64,000 nucleotides of DNA from Glebionis coronaria. Taxonomy: Eukaryota; Streptophyta; Magnoliopsida; Asterales; Asteraceae. Within the stretch, counting starts at the first letter, position 1, and each line of letters starts with the position of its first letter. The notes below the pieces were generated by a model, which was not told the origin of the DNA, did no database searches, and saw nothing but the letters and a program-made list of their open reading frames with translations. The stretch covers positions 205,464,271 to 205,528,270 of the forward strand of contig CM046875.1 of NCBI GenBank assembly GCA_025667525.1. The letters are read 5' to 3'. A program made the position numbers and the translations under genes. Shown here piece by piece: positions 18,918 through 30,224 of this stretch.

Positions 18918-20638
18918 TGATACATGCTTTTAGTATGGGTTCTAGATTTGTCTCGGTATCCTCTCGAATTGATCACGGCTCTAAGTGGAATGATTTGTTC
19001 TTGGTTAATAAAAAGTTGTTGGTTTGTTTATCGATTTTAAACTAATGACAAATAAGTAAGTGACGAAGAGTAAACTTAAAGCTTTAAAAGATTAAACTAA
19101 AAAGACGAGTTTAAAAATAAATGCTTGAAAACTTAAAGGTAAGATTAGAAAAATACTTGGACAATGAATAAAACTAACACTTGAAAGCTTTGGAAAAACA
19201 AGAAATTAAACAAACAATTTAACCCAAATCGGAATATCACTAAAAAAGGTGATCGGAATATATTCCGATCTACTGATCGGAATGTAGGCAATGATGGTGA
19301 TCGGAATACAGGAAATGGGACAAATCGGAATGTTATAAACTTGCACAGTCGGAATAAGCAAAAATTAAGCTGATCGGAATAATCAATAAAGGGCGGATCG
19401 GAATAACTAAAAACCTTAAATAATCGGAATGTTTGAAAAAGGTCCAGATCGGAATGATGAGAGAAATGCAAATCGGAATAATAAAAAATTTAGTCCAATC
19501 GGAATATGGGAAAAATGACACACCGTCGGAATACTCAAAACCCTTTTCCGATCGGGTGATCGGAATAAGGGATGCTGCTGGTCGGAATACACAGATCGGA
19601 AAAAGGGTTTATAACCCTTTCCGATGCCTTTTTGATCCGAGATATAAGCAAGGGAATAAGCTATTGAATAAGCTAATATCCAAACTAAAACGAATCCAAT
19701 AAGAAACAGATTAAATAAGCACTAAAAACAACTTTTCTAACTTGAAATAAGCAAACTTTTAAATCAAATAATAAAAAGATAAACTTTTTATGAAAACTTT
19801 AAAAGGTAAATAAGCTAAACCAACAAATAAGCCAATAAGCACAAAGATCTTAAAGCTTATTCGTGTAGAAACTTAAGGAAACATAAAAAGATCAACTTTT
19901 TAAGCACGAAAACATAGATGAACAATACGGATCATAAGTAATTCGTACCAAAAGTGAATCAAAATCAAAGAAAGGAAGAATGAGATTAAAGATTAAAAGC
20001 TTGAAACTAAACTAGATTAATGAAAAACAATACAAAGGTTTGATCTTGAAAGAAAGAAAGATGAAAACTAGTGAGAGAAAGTTTAGAACTTTCTCTCTCT
20101 AAAACTAGAGAGAATGAAAAACTAAAAACTAACTAAGACTAACTAACTCCAAAATTGTGAAGTGGAATCATATATATAGGCGTATGATGTGGGCTTGTGA
20201 ATGGGCTTTGGTTTGGGCTTCTTTTCTTCTTCCTTCTTTAGTCTTTACGTTTCTTTTAAATAAACGTTTCCGACTTTGGATTTTTAGAAGTGTCGGTGAA
20301 TAATTCCAACTCGTCTTATAATCTTTTGTTTAATAGACTCGAGTTCTTCGACATATATGAATCTTCCATCTTTGGCTCTATTCTTCGATAAATCTTTAAA
20401 TAGGCACAATGACTTCAAATCTTTTGCATCTCTTGGACAATAGACTTCCTCTTGAGTCTTTTTCTTCGATAAAACCCGTGCAATCCCATGTTTTCTTCAA
20501 TATTCATCCAGTTGACTCTAAAAACACAATAAGCACAAAAACCACGCATAATTACAAACAAATGATATTAAATACGTGTTTTGGTCTTGTTTTAGCCAGA
20601 AATAAGTGGTAAAAGGATGGGTGTTTTCACACCTATCA
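18918..20638 (-). repeat. 5' LTR of Athila-1
   Basis: 1721 bp with the same termini and promoter features as the 3' LTR (TATATATA at about 20168-20175, minus; TCGGAAT cluster 19222-19625). It carries about 110 extra bases near 20411-20523, in the U3 part upstream of the TATA box on the transcribed strand. Confidence 0.95.
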
Positions 20639-20643
20639 GTCAT
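20639..20643. other. Target-site duplication of Athila-1, right copy
   Basis: GTCAT, identical to 9490-9494. Dropping one copy with the element restores an Asp-repeat reading frame of Athila-2. Confidence 0.9.
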
Positions 20644-21627
20644 CGTCAAAGAAAGAGTCGATGTGAGCACTCACAACCATGGTCTTACAAGCACTAGGGC
20701 TACGCTTAGGTGACTTTTCTAAGACGAGAGCATCAATGTCGATAAACCCTTTAGCCTCAACGGGTGTTGGGCTAGGAATAGGAGGCACTTCGATGGAGTT
20801 AGAAGTTGAAGCCTCAAAGACGTGATCCTTATAAGGTGGTGAAGACGAGCCCATATTGGTCTTTGTCGTGATGGCACTAACGTCACCCTTTGGAATTGGT
20901 GTTTCACTTGTTTCGCTAAAAACATCCCATAGTGAGTTTTCATCCATAAATTTACACATACCCTTTTGAATTAGGTACACGTACTCTTTATCATTAAAAT
21001 CATCATTTTTAAAACCGTTTTTCTTAATTCTTTCAAAACATGCATCAAGCCTCATTCTTTCCGCTAAAGTGAACATTTTGAAATCATTAGGATTTGAATC
21101 ATTAGGCTTTGAAACCTCGGTTTTTTCATTCTCATTAAACCCTTGGGATTTTCTAGCGAAAAAGTCCATTTTGTCATCCCCATATCTCATAGTAAGTCTC
21201 CCCTCGTGAACGTCGATTACGGTTCGAGCCGTCGATAAGAATGGTCGGCCTAAAATAATGGGACATTTAGGGTCACACTCGTAATCGGATATAACGAAAT
21301 CCGCGGGAAAAACAAACTTTCCAATCCTAACATAGACATCCTCGGATATTCCAATTGGTATTAAAGGCGTACAATTTGCAAGCTCGATTGTCATGTTCGT
21401 GGGGGTAATGAAGGAAATCTAATCAATTTCCAAAGAGAATGAGGCATGAGATTGATGCTAGCACCTAAATCGGCAAGGGCTAAACATCCCTCAATCTCGG
21501 AAAAATCACAAGGTAGTAGAAATTGGCCCGGATCCTTTTCCTTTCTCGGCATACGCCTTTAAGGTTTTTTAAGAAGGATCGATGCACAAGTTTCTTCAAG
21601 GGTTACTTTGGTAAGGTCGACAAAGCT
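20644..21627 (-). pseudogene. Athila-2 protease region (frameshifted)
   Basis: An aspartic protease of the Athila type. The active-site stretch [13 protein letters not shown] is encoded at about 21482-21441, and the downstream half reads from 21394 with FPADFVISDYECDP and ILGRPFLSTARTVIDV. A one-base frame offset near 21400-21410 separates them, and further offsets with stops follow the gag stop near 21628. After the protease fold the protein continues with a Ser/Pro-rich segment to HIDSFFDD and is interrupted there by Athila-1. No RT follows in the rejoined sequence. Confidence 0.85.
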
Positions 21628-23376
21628 CTATTTTTGAACCGTGGATGGAATTTGAGGTACACGAGGGTGTACACTCTTTTCCTTGGTCACCACGTTTACC
21701 CCATCGACTTTAGAACAAGAAGACGTCTTAGAAGTCGAGGGTTGAGAAGGATAAACAACTCGAAATCCTTCAAGGTTAGGGGTAACCACACGACCTTTCT
21801 CACGAGACGAGGCGTCTTTACATTGTTCCTTCGAATTTGCTACGGTGTCACTAGGTAACGAACTCGATGACGCACCCGAGGATTTGTTCATTATGGCCGA
21901 AAACATCTTTTTAATATTAATTTGCCCTTGCTCAATCTTCGTGTTTTGCAATTTCAATGTATTAGAAAAGTCGTTTTTCAAAGTACCAATTTCTCCCTCT
22001 AATCGTCTCATATTAGCCTCATTCGTTTTCATGTAATTTTGAAAATCGTTTGACGAACTATTTTGATTTGAATTAAATTTCCCTTGGTTTTGATTGTTTC
22101 TTTGAAAATTGTTTTGATTCCCACTTGAAAAATTGTTGCCTTGATTGTTGTTGTTTGAAAAATTCGAGTTTTTATTATTGTCTCGATTTTTCCAAGTTAT
22201 ATTACGACCTTGATTATAACCTCCTTGATATTGATTCGAAAAATTTCCTTGTTGATTGTTTCCTTGAAAATTGTTTCGGTTTTGAAAATTGTTGCCTTGG
22301 TTATGATTGCCTTGTTGTGATGGACCCGCGTTATTTTGATTTTGAAAATTGTTGTTTCCATTTAACGCACTCACATTCGACGTTTGGCCATCCGTAGCCG
22401 CACACTCGTTATAACTATGAGGTCCACCACAAAACGTACACGAAACCTCAACCGCTTTCACCGTAGCGGGAGCGTCTTTCTTTTGCATTTCAATGAGATA
22501 AGACGTGAACACATTCGTCAACTTGTCGACTTTCGCATCAACTCTCTCAATGTCGCGATTAGAACTACTAACATTGGCGACATTGGCAACACTCGGTGCG
22601 TTGCGGAGTTGGTAAACCTTGGATAGGTTTTCGATAATTATCAAAGCGTCTTTCGGAGTTTTACACAAAAAGTTGCCACCGGCGGCGGAATTCAACGAAT
22701 CTTGTTCTTGAAAATTAAGACCGTTGTAAAACGTATCGATTTGGTGCAACTCGGAAAAACCATGGTGAGGACATTGCCTAAGCAATTCCTTAAAACAATC
22801 CCACGCGTCTCTAAAAGATTCATTCGGTTTTTGCTCAAATTTCGTAATTTCATTTTCGAAAAACGTCGTCTTAGACGGTGGGAAAAAATAATTAACGAAC
22901 TTGGAAACGAGATCCTTCCACGTAGTTATGGAATTATGTGGCTCTTTCTCGTACCAATCCTTGGAGGCACCATCGAGCGAGTACGGAAAAAGCATAAGCT
23001 TGACGACATCGGTGTCGACGTTCTTAAACTTGCTCGTGGCTAAAAGACGATCAAAATTCCGAATATGGTCGTGAGGATTATCGGCTTCACGACCTCGAAA
23101 CTTCGTAGCTTGGATCAACGAAAGCATTCCGCTCTTTATCTCAAAATTCTCCGCTTCGATAGCGGGAATTACGATCGCGTCTCCATAACCCTCGGTGGGC
23201 GCTTGGAGCAATTCCATCATCGAACGATTGTCGGCCATCTCCTCTACGGTTTCTTCAACAACGATATTAGGAACGTAGGTTTCTAATTCTCGTCTACGTC
23301 GTCGATTCATTCGATTACGATTGCGTAGATTAGAAGCTTCGCTAGAATTGGAATAATCCTTCGATCGAGTGCGCAT
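21628..23376 (-). CDS. Athila-2 Gag
   Basis: 582 codons starting MRTRSKDYSNSS after an Arg-rich start. A retrotransposon Gag domain spans ~70-260, with NPHDHIRNFDRLL, the SKDWYEKEPHNSITTW segment and FRDAWDCFKELLRQCP. A CCHC knuckle CTFCGGPHSYNEC follows at ~310. The C-terminal part is very rich in Asn, Gln and Gly. It is clearly homologous to the Athila-1 Gag but diverged. Gag forms the virus-like particle and packages RNA; since Athila-2 lacks pol it would need RT and integrase from another element. The original polyprotein probably ran on into the protease. Confidence 0.88.
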   Translation of the reverse strand: MRTRSKDYSNSSEASNLRNRNRMNRRRRRELETYVPNIVVEETVEEMADNRSMMELLQAPTEGYGDAIVIPAIEAENFEIKSGMLSLIQATKFRGREADNPHDHIRNFDRLLATSKFKNVDTDVVKLMLFPYSLDGASKDWYEKEPHNSITTWKDLVSKFVNYFFPPSKTTFFENEITKFEQKPNESFRDAWDCFKELLRQCPHHGFSELHQIDTFYNGLNFQEQDSLNSAAGGNFLCKTPKDALIIIENLSKVYQLRNAPSVANVANVSSSNRDIERVDAKVDKLTNVFTSYLIEMQKKDAPATVKAVEVSCTFCGGPHSYNECAATDGQTSNVSALNGNNNFQNQNNAGPSQQGNHNQGNNFQNRNNFQGNNQQGNFSNQYQGGYNQGRNITWKNRDNNKNSNFSNNNNQGNNFSSGNQNNFQRNNQNQGKFNSNQNSSSNDFQNYMKTNEANMRRLEGEIGTLKNDFSNTLKLQNTKIEQGQINIKKMFSAIMNKSSGASSSSLPSDTVANSKEQCKDASSREKGRVVTPNLEGFRVVYPSQPSTSKTSSCSKVDGVNVVTKEKSVHPRVPQIPSTVQK

Positions 23377-24205
23377 GCACTAAGCGTAGAATGGGTGGTA
23401 GCAAAGAAGATTCTTTTTGCGGTTTTTCGATTTTTCAATTTTTTGGTTTTTGATTGTTTTTTTAATTTTTTTTTGATTTTTGAATGTATTACGTAGATAC
23501 AAATCTACAAATCTCTCCTCGAATCGACTTTCTCGATTAAAGGAGCCTCAAAGAATGAAAATGATCACGTGGAGTGAACGCCTTCGATGACTTTAGAACG
23601 TTGGTGGAACACCAAAACGTTCAAGAGGGTTTAATCTTGAAAACACAAGCAAATATAATATACGTAGATAATACTTGGGCTGAAAACCCTCGATTAGCCT
23701 TCTTTCTCAAAACACGCACAAGCAAGCGGGGGAAACGAGGCGGCGCTAAGCACTTAAGAGCCTTTTTCCCTTAGGTCGTGAAATACAACCGCCTTATACC
23801 CACCTTATAGTTTGTGTTAATTGAAATTAAGCCTCACGAAAGTATTTATCTATTTTGCCTTTAAACTTTTGCTTTAGATTCGAATACAATGATCGAGTGA
23901 TGAAATCCCGAATCAAGGTTGCGTTTTCACGCATTTGGAGTACTTGTACATTTATTGTTCTTACGTAAATACAATATAGTAATAATATTCACAAAAAAAA
24001 CGAAAACCAATATATCTACAATATAGTAAAGATTGTTGTGTGTTTAATTTAGGAAAACTAAACACGATTTATTTGGATACTATAATATAATAGATAAAAA
24101 TAACAAAAATGAGTATGTACGATATTCACGCTTTCCAAAAATTGAAAAGCAAAAACGCACTACTCACACAAACACGATACTAATAATAATGGCACACTAA
24201 ACACC
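23377..24205 (-). other. Athila-2 5' leader
   Basis: About 830 bases between the primer site and gag. No ORF worth calling is present. T-rich runs lie at 23430-23490 just before the gag start. The packaging signal would be expected here, but I cannot identify it. Confidence 0.6.
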
Positions 24206-24223
24206 TCCCCGGCAGCGGCGCCA
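24206..24223 (-). other. tRNA-Asp primer-binding site of Athila-2
   Basis: The minus strand reads TGGCGCCGCTGCCGGGGA three bases inside the LTR end. This fits the 3' end of plant tRNA-Asp and is the usual Athila primer site. Confidence 0.88.
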
Positions 24224-24226
24224 AAA

Positions 24227-27200
24227 TGATATTGAGTAAAATACGTGTTTAGGAAAACAACGTATAAATGCGGCAAGTATTAAACTCGACGATTTAGGAA
24301 AACCGACAAGTCGAATAAATGCGAGTTCGTTCTCGAAGGAGGTGTGTGGATTAATGTGCCAATATATATGAAATCAAGTTTGGATTAGTGACGTTTTTTG
24401 GTTTAAAGAGAGAAAAAAGTAAAAACGAGCTACGACTACGATTAAACTACGACGTTGACGTAAAACGATGACGTACTTACGTAAAACGCGACAAAATTAA
24501 AATTTAAGCCTAAAAATTAATTAAAAGATTAAACTAAGTCTAAAATAATATAAATAAGAATAAAAATCCAACAAATATATTTTAAAACCTTTTATTAATT
24601 AAATATTCAATTTTAAATGCTAATTAAAGCCCTAAAATTAAATATAATTAAGAAAAAGCCCAAAATATAATTTTATTGAACAAATAAGTTATTTATATTA
24701 TTTAAAGACTAAAATGTATTTTTCCTAAATTTTCAAAACTATTTTTCTATTTTTAAATTACTAAAAACTATTTTTAAACTAAAATAATCATAAAAAATAA
24801 TAAAATACTGCCAAAAATAATTTGACAATTTTGAAAATCCTAATTTATTCTATTGAACAGTAGGAAATTGAAAAAGTTTGAAAAATGTAAAATTTTGCAC
24901 TAAAAGACAAAACTGAATAATATTAAACCTTAATTAAACTAAATTAAATTCTAAAAAATGATTAAAAAGTGAAAAGTGAAATAATTTTTGACTAAAAATC
25001 TTAAAATGTTTTTCTAAACCTAAGAAATTTTTGAAATTGAAAAATATTGATTTTTAACACTAAATGCCAAAAACAGATTAATAAAAAGTTAATTAAAAAA
25101 GCTAATTAATGTAAAAAATATCAAATGAACAGTAAAATAAAAAATAATTAAACAGAAAAATCCTAATTAAAATAAGAAAAATATTGAAACAGGTTTGAAG
25201 TCCTAATACCTAATTTAGGTCACTAAAGACAAAATTCTAAGTTTCTAAAAGTGACATGTGATCACCTTTTGTTTTCTAGTGTAGTAGGGGGAACAAAAGT
25301 GCTACCAGTGGAAATTGAGTTCCCACAATTTTCACAATCTTTCAGGTCTGGGCAAAGATTAAGCTTAGGAAAGCTTGTTTTATGGTTTTGCTGGTAAACA
25401 AAGGCACCCACACACTCATGGAAGTATGGGGAGTCACAAGAAACAAGAAAAAGAGCACCTTGTTCACACAAAACAAACACAAAAGGGCACAAATAGGGGA
25501 TTGTATTGCTTATGATGTTCTGATGAACAGTAAGCTGAAGCAAATGGCAATTGGACGAAGTTTAAAAGCTCAATACTTGCACACAATCCAACCAATTCTC
25601 ATAAAAGCTATCTAGAATTCTAGATAGACCTATCCTCTAACTTTGAGCAAGATTTCAAAATCTAAAAGGCACAAAAACTGGCAGAAAATGGTTATACCAA
25701 GTTTTAGCTATGTTTTGTCTATTTTAAACATGCACTTTGCTTTAAAACCTACCTTAACTCAAAACCTAAGACTAATAACATGTGAAACTTACAACTTAAG
25801 TGTGTCTAGGCATCTTTTAAACCCTAATCTATCATTAATTCCTAGCTAACACTCAAATCCAAACACTCCCTAATTTTCTGAAATTCAAAATTGAAACACC
25901 AAATCTTTTCTAATCCTACCCAAATTGATTAAAATCACTCCTAACATGCACATAAACTCTAAACAAACATATTAAAACCAGGGAAACAACATAAGAACAA
26001 GTTCTACACAAAATCACATAAATCTCATATAAAATTTCAAAAAAATATGCCAAAAGGGGTTCAAGCCATTTACCAGGCTGATGCCTTCCAAGTGGATTTT
26101 TGGGAGCTTATATGAACTTATGGAGTGTAGAGGACTGCCTGCTGTTGGAATCCAAGTGGACCCAAGGCATAAATTTGTCATCAAACAAGAAAAAAAATGG
26201 AAATGAAATGGGAGAGTATCTTGTCACTTTTTGAACCTGCAAAAGCAACAAACAAGTGAAACAATCAAAAGCATAAGCTTATAAGCCTAGCTTAATGAAT
26301 AAGCAGGCTTATGAGCTTATAGCTTATACAAACAAAAATTATAAACTTTCCTTAGGGACTGATTTTTGAAGACCCTTTTTAAAGCACTTAAACTGTTAAC
26401 ACAAACTGAAAACTCCACTTGAAACCAACCAGTTAACTCTCACAAATGAAACCAAAAGATAAATTCCACTTTCACTTCCTTTATATTTTGGATTCGATTT
26501 TCTAAGAATTAAAATTTTTTGAACAAAATAAATTTATGAACTTACACTAAACATTTTGCATGAAGATAAACCTTAACTAAAAAACAAGCACAACACTTGG
26601 GAACTCAGAATTATTTGCAAGATAATTAAGAAACTTTAACTATTTTTCATTAAAATACTTTTACAAATAAAACTAGAACAAGATATGAGGCAGAAACCAC
26701 CTTTATATTTATACACCTACTTAGAACTATCTAGAAATACAAGATAGATAAAACCCTAACAGCTAAACTTCCACAATTGCCCTTGGAATCTTGACTGAAA
26801 ATTTGGTCAATTGAGCCCATGTGATTGATGCAGCTGTACAATGATCTTGAGTCGTTCATCTTGCCTTTGGAAGTAAGATAATACTTTCTGAACGTTGGAT
26901 GATTTGTACATATTTGGCTTTTTGTTCAAACTTGAGCAGGGGAGGGTCCCATGGCCATGTGGGGAGGTCGGGTGATGGTTTTCGAGGTGGGAAAGGGATG
27001 GGGACATGGTTAATTAAGTTTCTGGATAATTAGGGGCAAAACCCCTTTGATTTGTTTGAGTTTAGGATCTAGGGTTTATAGGATTAGGGGTGGGTAAACA
27101 GGTGCATTTGATTTGTTTTGGGTAATTAAGATTTTAAATCTTTTGTTTAGTGGGAAAAGTATTGCTGATTTAATAATCAGTTAATACAAAGTTGGGTGGA

Positions 27201-27805
27201 GATCCGATGTGGAAGGTTAATCAAATGTGATTGGTTGTGGAGGAGTGGGGATGTGACGTGTCAGTGGGGGACTGGTGGTGGGAAGTTGTTTGTCTTGGCA
27301 GGAATGCCCCCTATAATCTCTTAAACTTTACATATCAAGTTAAACAGCCAACATCTTTCCTTTTCTTTGTAAATAAGTTTACATGACTTGTCATTTTTGG
27401 CATGGCAATTCTTTTATCTTTAAACAAGGACCATTTGAGTAACTTTGGCAATCTTTAAGGGCTATTGATGACATATCTTGAAACTTTAAGGACCCATTTG
27501 TAATATTTGAGATTCACAAGGGCCTAAAGTGACAAGTCTTCAATAATTGAGGGACCAATCTTGCCAATCTTCAAAACTTCAAGGGCATTTTTGTAAATTC
27601 CATTTTTGGGCCCGGTTTCTTTGTGCGGCTTCGTTTCCCGTGCTCATTTTTGCTTGATTCCTTTGATTTTTTGATGAATTCACGATATCCGTACCTGAAA
27701 TACACAATGAACAAACACAGGCACATTTTTTGGTATTTTGTTGATATTTTAAGCGTTTTAAGCCCGATTTGGACGATGAGACTATGTATAAATACAGTCT
27801 CATCA
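24227..27805 (-). repeat. 5' LTR of Athila-2
   Basis: 3.58 kb. On the minus strand it begins TGATGAGACTGTATTTATAC at 27805 and ends ATATCA at 24227, next to the primer site. The right edge is fixed because Tekay-1 LTR sequence, seen intact at 36933, begins at 27806. A TATA candidate (TATAAATATAAAGG, minus, about 26702-26715) separates a U3 of about 1.1 kb from a long R/U5. The outermost bases hold the inverted repeat GATGAGACT...AGTCTCATC. No gene is visible. Confidence 0.78.
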
Positions 27806-30209
27806 GTAATCATGTATTTTCTTTCTTATTGTATATGTATATGATGAATATATGATGATAAAAATGTTGTGTGGGGATCAAGTGTTGATAAATATGATTA
27901 AAGAGATGAAAAACCATAGGTAACAAGGTTAAAATCTTGCTAAATATGATGGCTGTATAAAAACAGTAAGTAACCTAATGTTAAACTGATAAAATGGTAA
28001 AGTGGAATCAATATACTGTAAGTATTAGGTGTTATACACATGTGAGAGTTGGCCATGTAATAGAATCATCAAAATGAGTGAGATATGATCAAAACAAGAT
28101 GAGTGTACCAATCTGAATAGTCTGTTTTTTAGGGACTGTTAAGGATAGTTAGACATAGAATGAGCAGTAGCTATAACTAACTTAATTGTAGCACATATCA
28201 TATAGTTTATAGTGTCCAAAAATGAGCTTCTATCTCCTTGTAGAACTCAAGATATGGTAAAAATGGGGAAAGTGAAATTAAAAATCAGATTTTGAAGAAT
28301 TAATGTTTAATAGTATTATATAAGCACTCAAACTAATATAGTATAAAATGTGAATTAAAACCCACTAACTTATAAATTTCATTTATATAAATATGTATAA
28401 GGTTAAATAAATGGACACTTTATAAAAATGGTAGTTGAATAAGATTTATAAGTTATAAAAACTATAAACATGATTTTTACGACTTTTTCGGCTATTACCG
28501 TAAAATTAACGTTTTTCGCCAATTAAAACTTAGACGATAAAACCCGTCTAATGTAAAGTTTTTAAAAGTCATATACTGATATATAAGTACTTAATACAAG
28601 TAAAAACCGATAAAACCCGAACTATAGGACATACGGACATTAACGAGCTAAGTTAGCATATTTGGACTAATAATTTAACTAAATAAGTTAAAACACTTAT
28701 AAAAATTACTTAGTGGGCTTAACCCATTTGGGCCCAACATGTAAAGTATAATACTGATAATAAAAGTATAATTGGGCTAATGAATAGTATTGGGCTTGTA
28801 ATAGGCCCATTGGGCTTCAAAATGTAAACAAATTGAACTAGTGTAACTAGTCTTGAAAATTTCTAACACATAACACTAAAATGAGTAAATGAGAATATAT
28901 AAACCCACTTGATCATCATATATATAAAATCATCATATGTATACATAATTGTTATTTTTATAAAGTCATTGGACAAGAGTCTAAGACGAGTATTATTTGT
29001 CTAGGTTTCCGTGATTGAAGCACGTACCGTACATCCGAATTGCCGATAACCCGCTTTCCCACATCAACGTGAGTTCATAGCCTCGCACTGTTTTAAATGT
29101 TTTTATGAAATGTTTTATAAACCCGCGAGGGAGATAACATGTTAGTTTTTATAAAATAAGACACTAGTTGTCCCAATTGTTTGTTTATTGATTTGGACCC
29201 GAATAAATGTATGACCCAATGTATGATTATATGACCCGATAGATGAAACGAAATGGATTATTAAAGTTAGGTTATGTCACTAAAAGTCCCATTAGCATGA
29301 ATTGTGAACTACCGGGATTTGGTAGACGCTTATGCATATAATAGTACTATTTGGGGACGATCACCCCAGTTCGCCCCTTGACGGTTGATCCTCGTCGTGC
29401 CACATTGATTGGTAAGCGAATTTATGTATGAGAAGATTTACACAAGCGTGATTATTGTGACGACACACTAATTTAGATGGGCAAATGAGTTTCGGGTTAG
29501 CTACCCGTAGTTTTTTGTAGTAAGGTAACAATGTCATGCGGCTTATAATAATCCAAATAACGAAATACTGCTATACGCACTAAATTACGATATATTGCCT
29601 GACTAGCAATACGAGGTCTTATTATTGATTTTATGTTCGTGTTTTTGTTTTACATAACCATATTCATATAACGGTTTTTATTTAACTTTATACAACGTCA
29701 TAAGACGTATTGTATGACGTTTTTACGACATTGGCTCGTATAATTATTTTGAAGGCAAATGCCTATATTATGATTTTTGATAAGGATTTGTATCAAATGA
29801 CTTTGGCTATTTTATGGCGTATTATAAAGATTTGTATAAAAATGATTTTCGGTAATAATTATATACCGATGATATATTGATGGTTTATTAAACTCTATGA
29901 ATTCACTCGGCGTTATCGCTGACCTTTTCATTTAACATGTTTTGTCTCAGGTACTTGAAGGTAATTCTCGGGAAGACATCAAGAATTCATGGCCCGCACT
30001 TAAATATTAATTTCCATTCAAATGCTTTGTAAAACCTGTATAAAATACAATGGCTTGGGAACTATGTAAATTTGATATTTATGAATGGAAATGCTTTATT
30101 AATAAACGACGTGATTTTTATGTGTTGTCTATGATGTGAGTAATGTGCTATCCCGTAACACCAACGAGTCTTCCGCTGTATTGAATTGTGTAAATTTGGG
30201 GGTGTTACA
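27806..30209 (+). repeat. 5' LTR of Tekay-1, truncated at its start
   Basis: It matches 36933-39336 of the 3' LTR and ends GGGGGTGTTACA. The first ~1.02 kb, including the TATA candidate, is cut off by Athila-2. GTAAT at 27806-27810 should be the Athila-2 target duplication. Confidence 0.92.
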
Positions 30210-30210
30210 G

Positions 30211-30224
30211 TTTGGTACGAGAGC
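30211..30224 (+). other. tRNA-Met-type primer-binding site of Tekay-1
   Basis: TTTGGTACGAGAGC lies one base after the LTR end. It differs at two places from the usual TTGGTATCAGAGC. Confidence 0.75.

Larger units (their letters stand above)
9495..20638 (-). mobile_element. Athila-1: complete Ty3/Gypsy Athila-type retrotransposon
   Basis: An 11.1-kb minus-strand element with both LTRs (TGATAGG...GTATCA termini), primer site, gag-pol, a long 3' non-coding region, polypurine tract and a perfect 5-bp target duplication GTCAT. The RT, the [11 protein letters not shown] protease motif and the tRNA-Asp-type primer site place it in the Athila lineage. The LTRs differ by only some 15-20 substitutions that I can count by eye plus one ~110-bp indel, so insertion is recent. 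It disrupts Athila-2. No envelope-like ORF is visible between integrase and the 3' LTR, where some Athila elements carry one. Confidence 0.95.
7541..27805 (-). mobile_element. Athila-2: non-autonomous Gag-protease LTR element, interrupted
   Basis: A minus-strand Ty3/Gypsy element of the Athila type. From its 5' end it has an LTR (27805-24227), a tRNA-Asp primer site, gag, protease, an unusual C-terminal coding region and a 3' non-coding region. No RT, RNase H or integrase is present. Athila-1 (9495-20638) sits inside the coding region; removing it and one GTCAT copy rejoins the reading frame exactly. The 3' LTR is not in the window, probably displaced by Copia-A. It sits inside the Tekay-1 5' LTR, so a GTAAT target duplication (27806-27810) is predicted off-window. 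Confidence 0.8.

Noticed and set aside
24206..24223. Part of a tRNA gene
   Set aside because: Only the 3'-end complement is present, directly beside an LTR; it is a primer-binding site.
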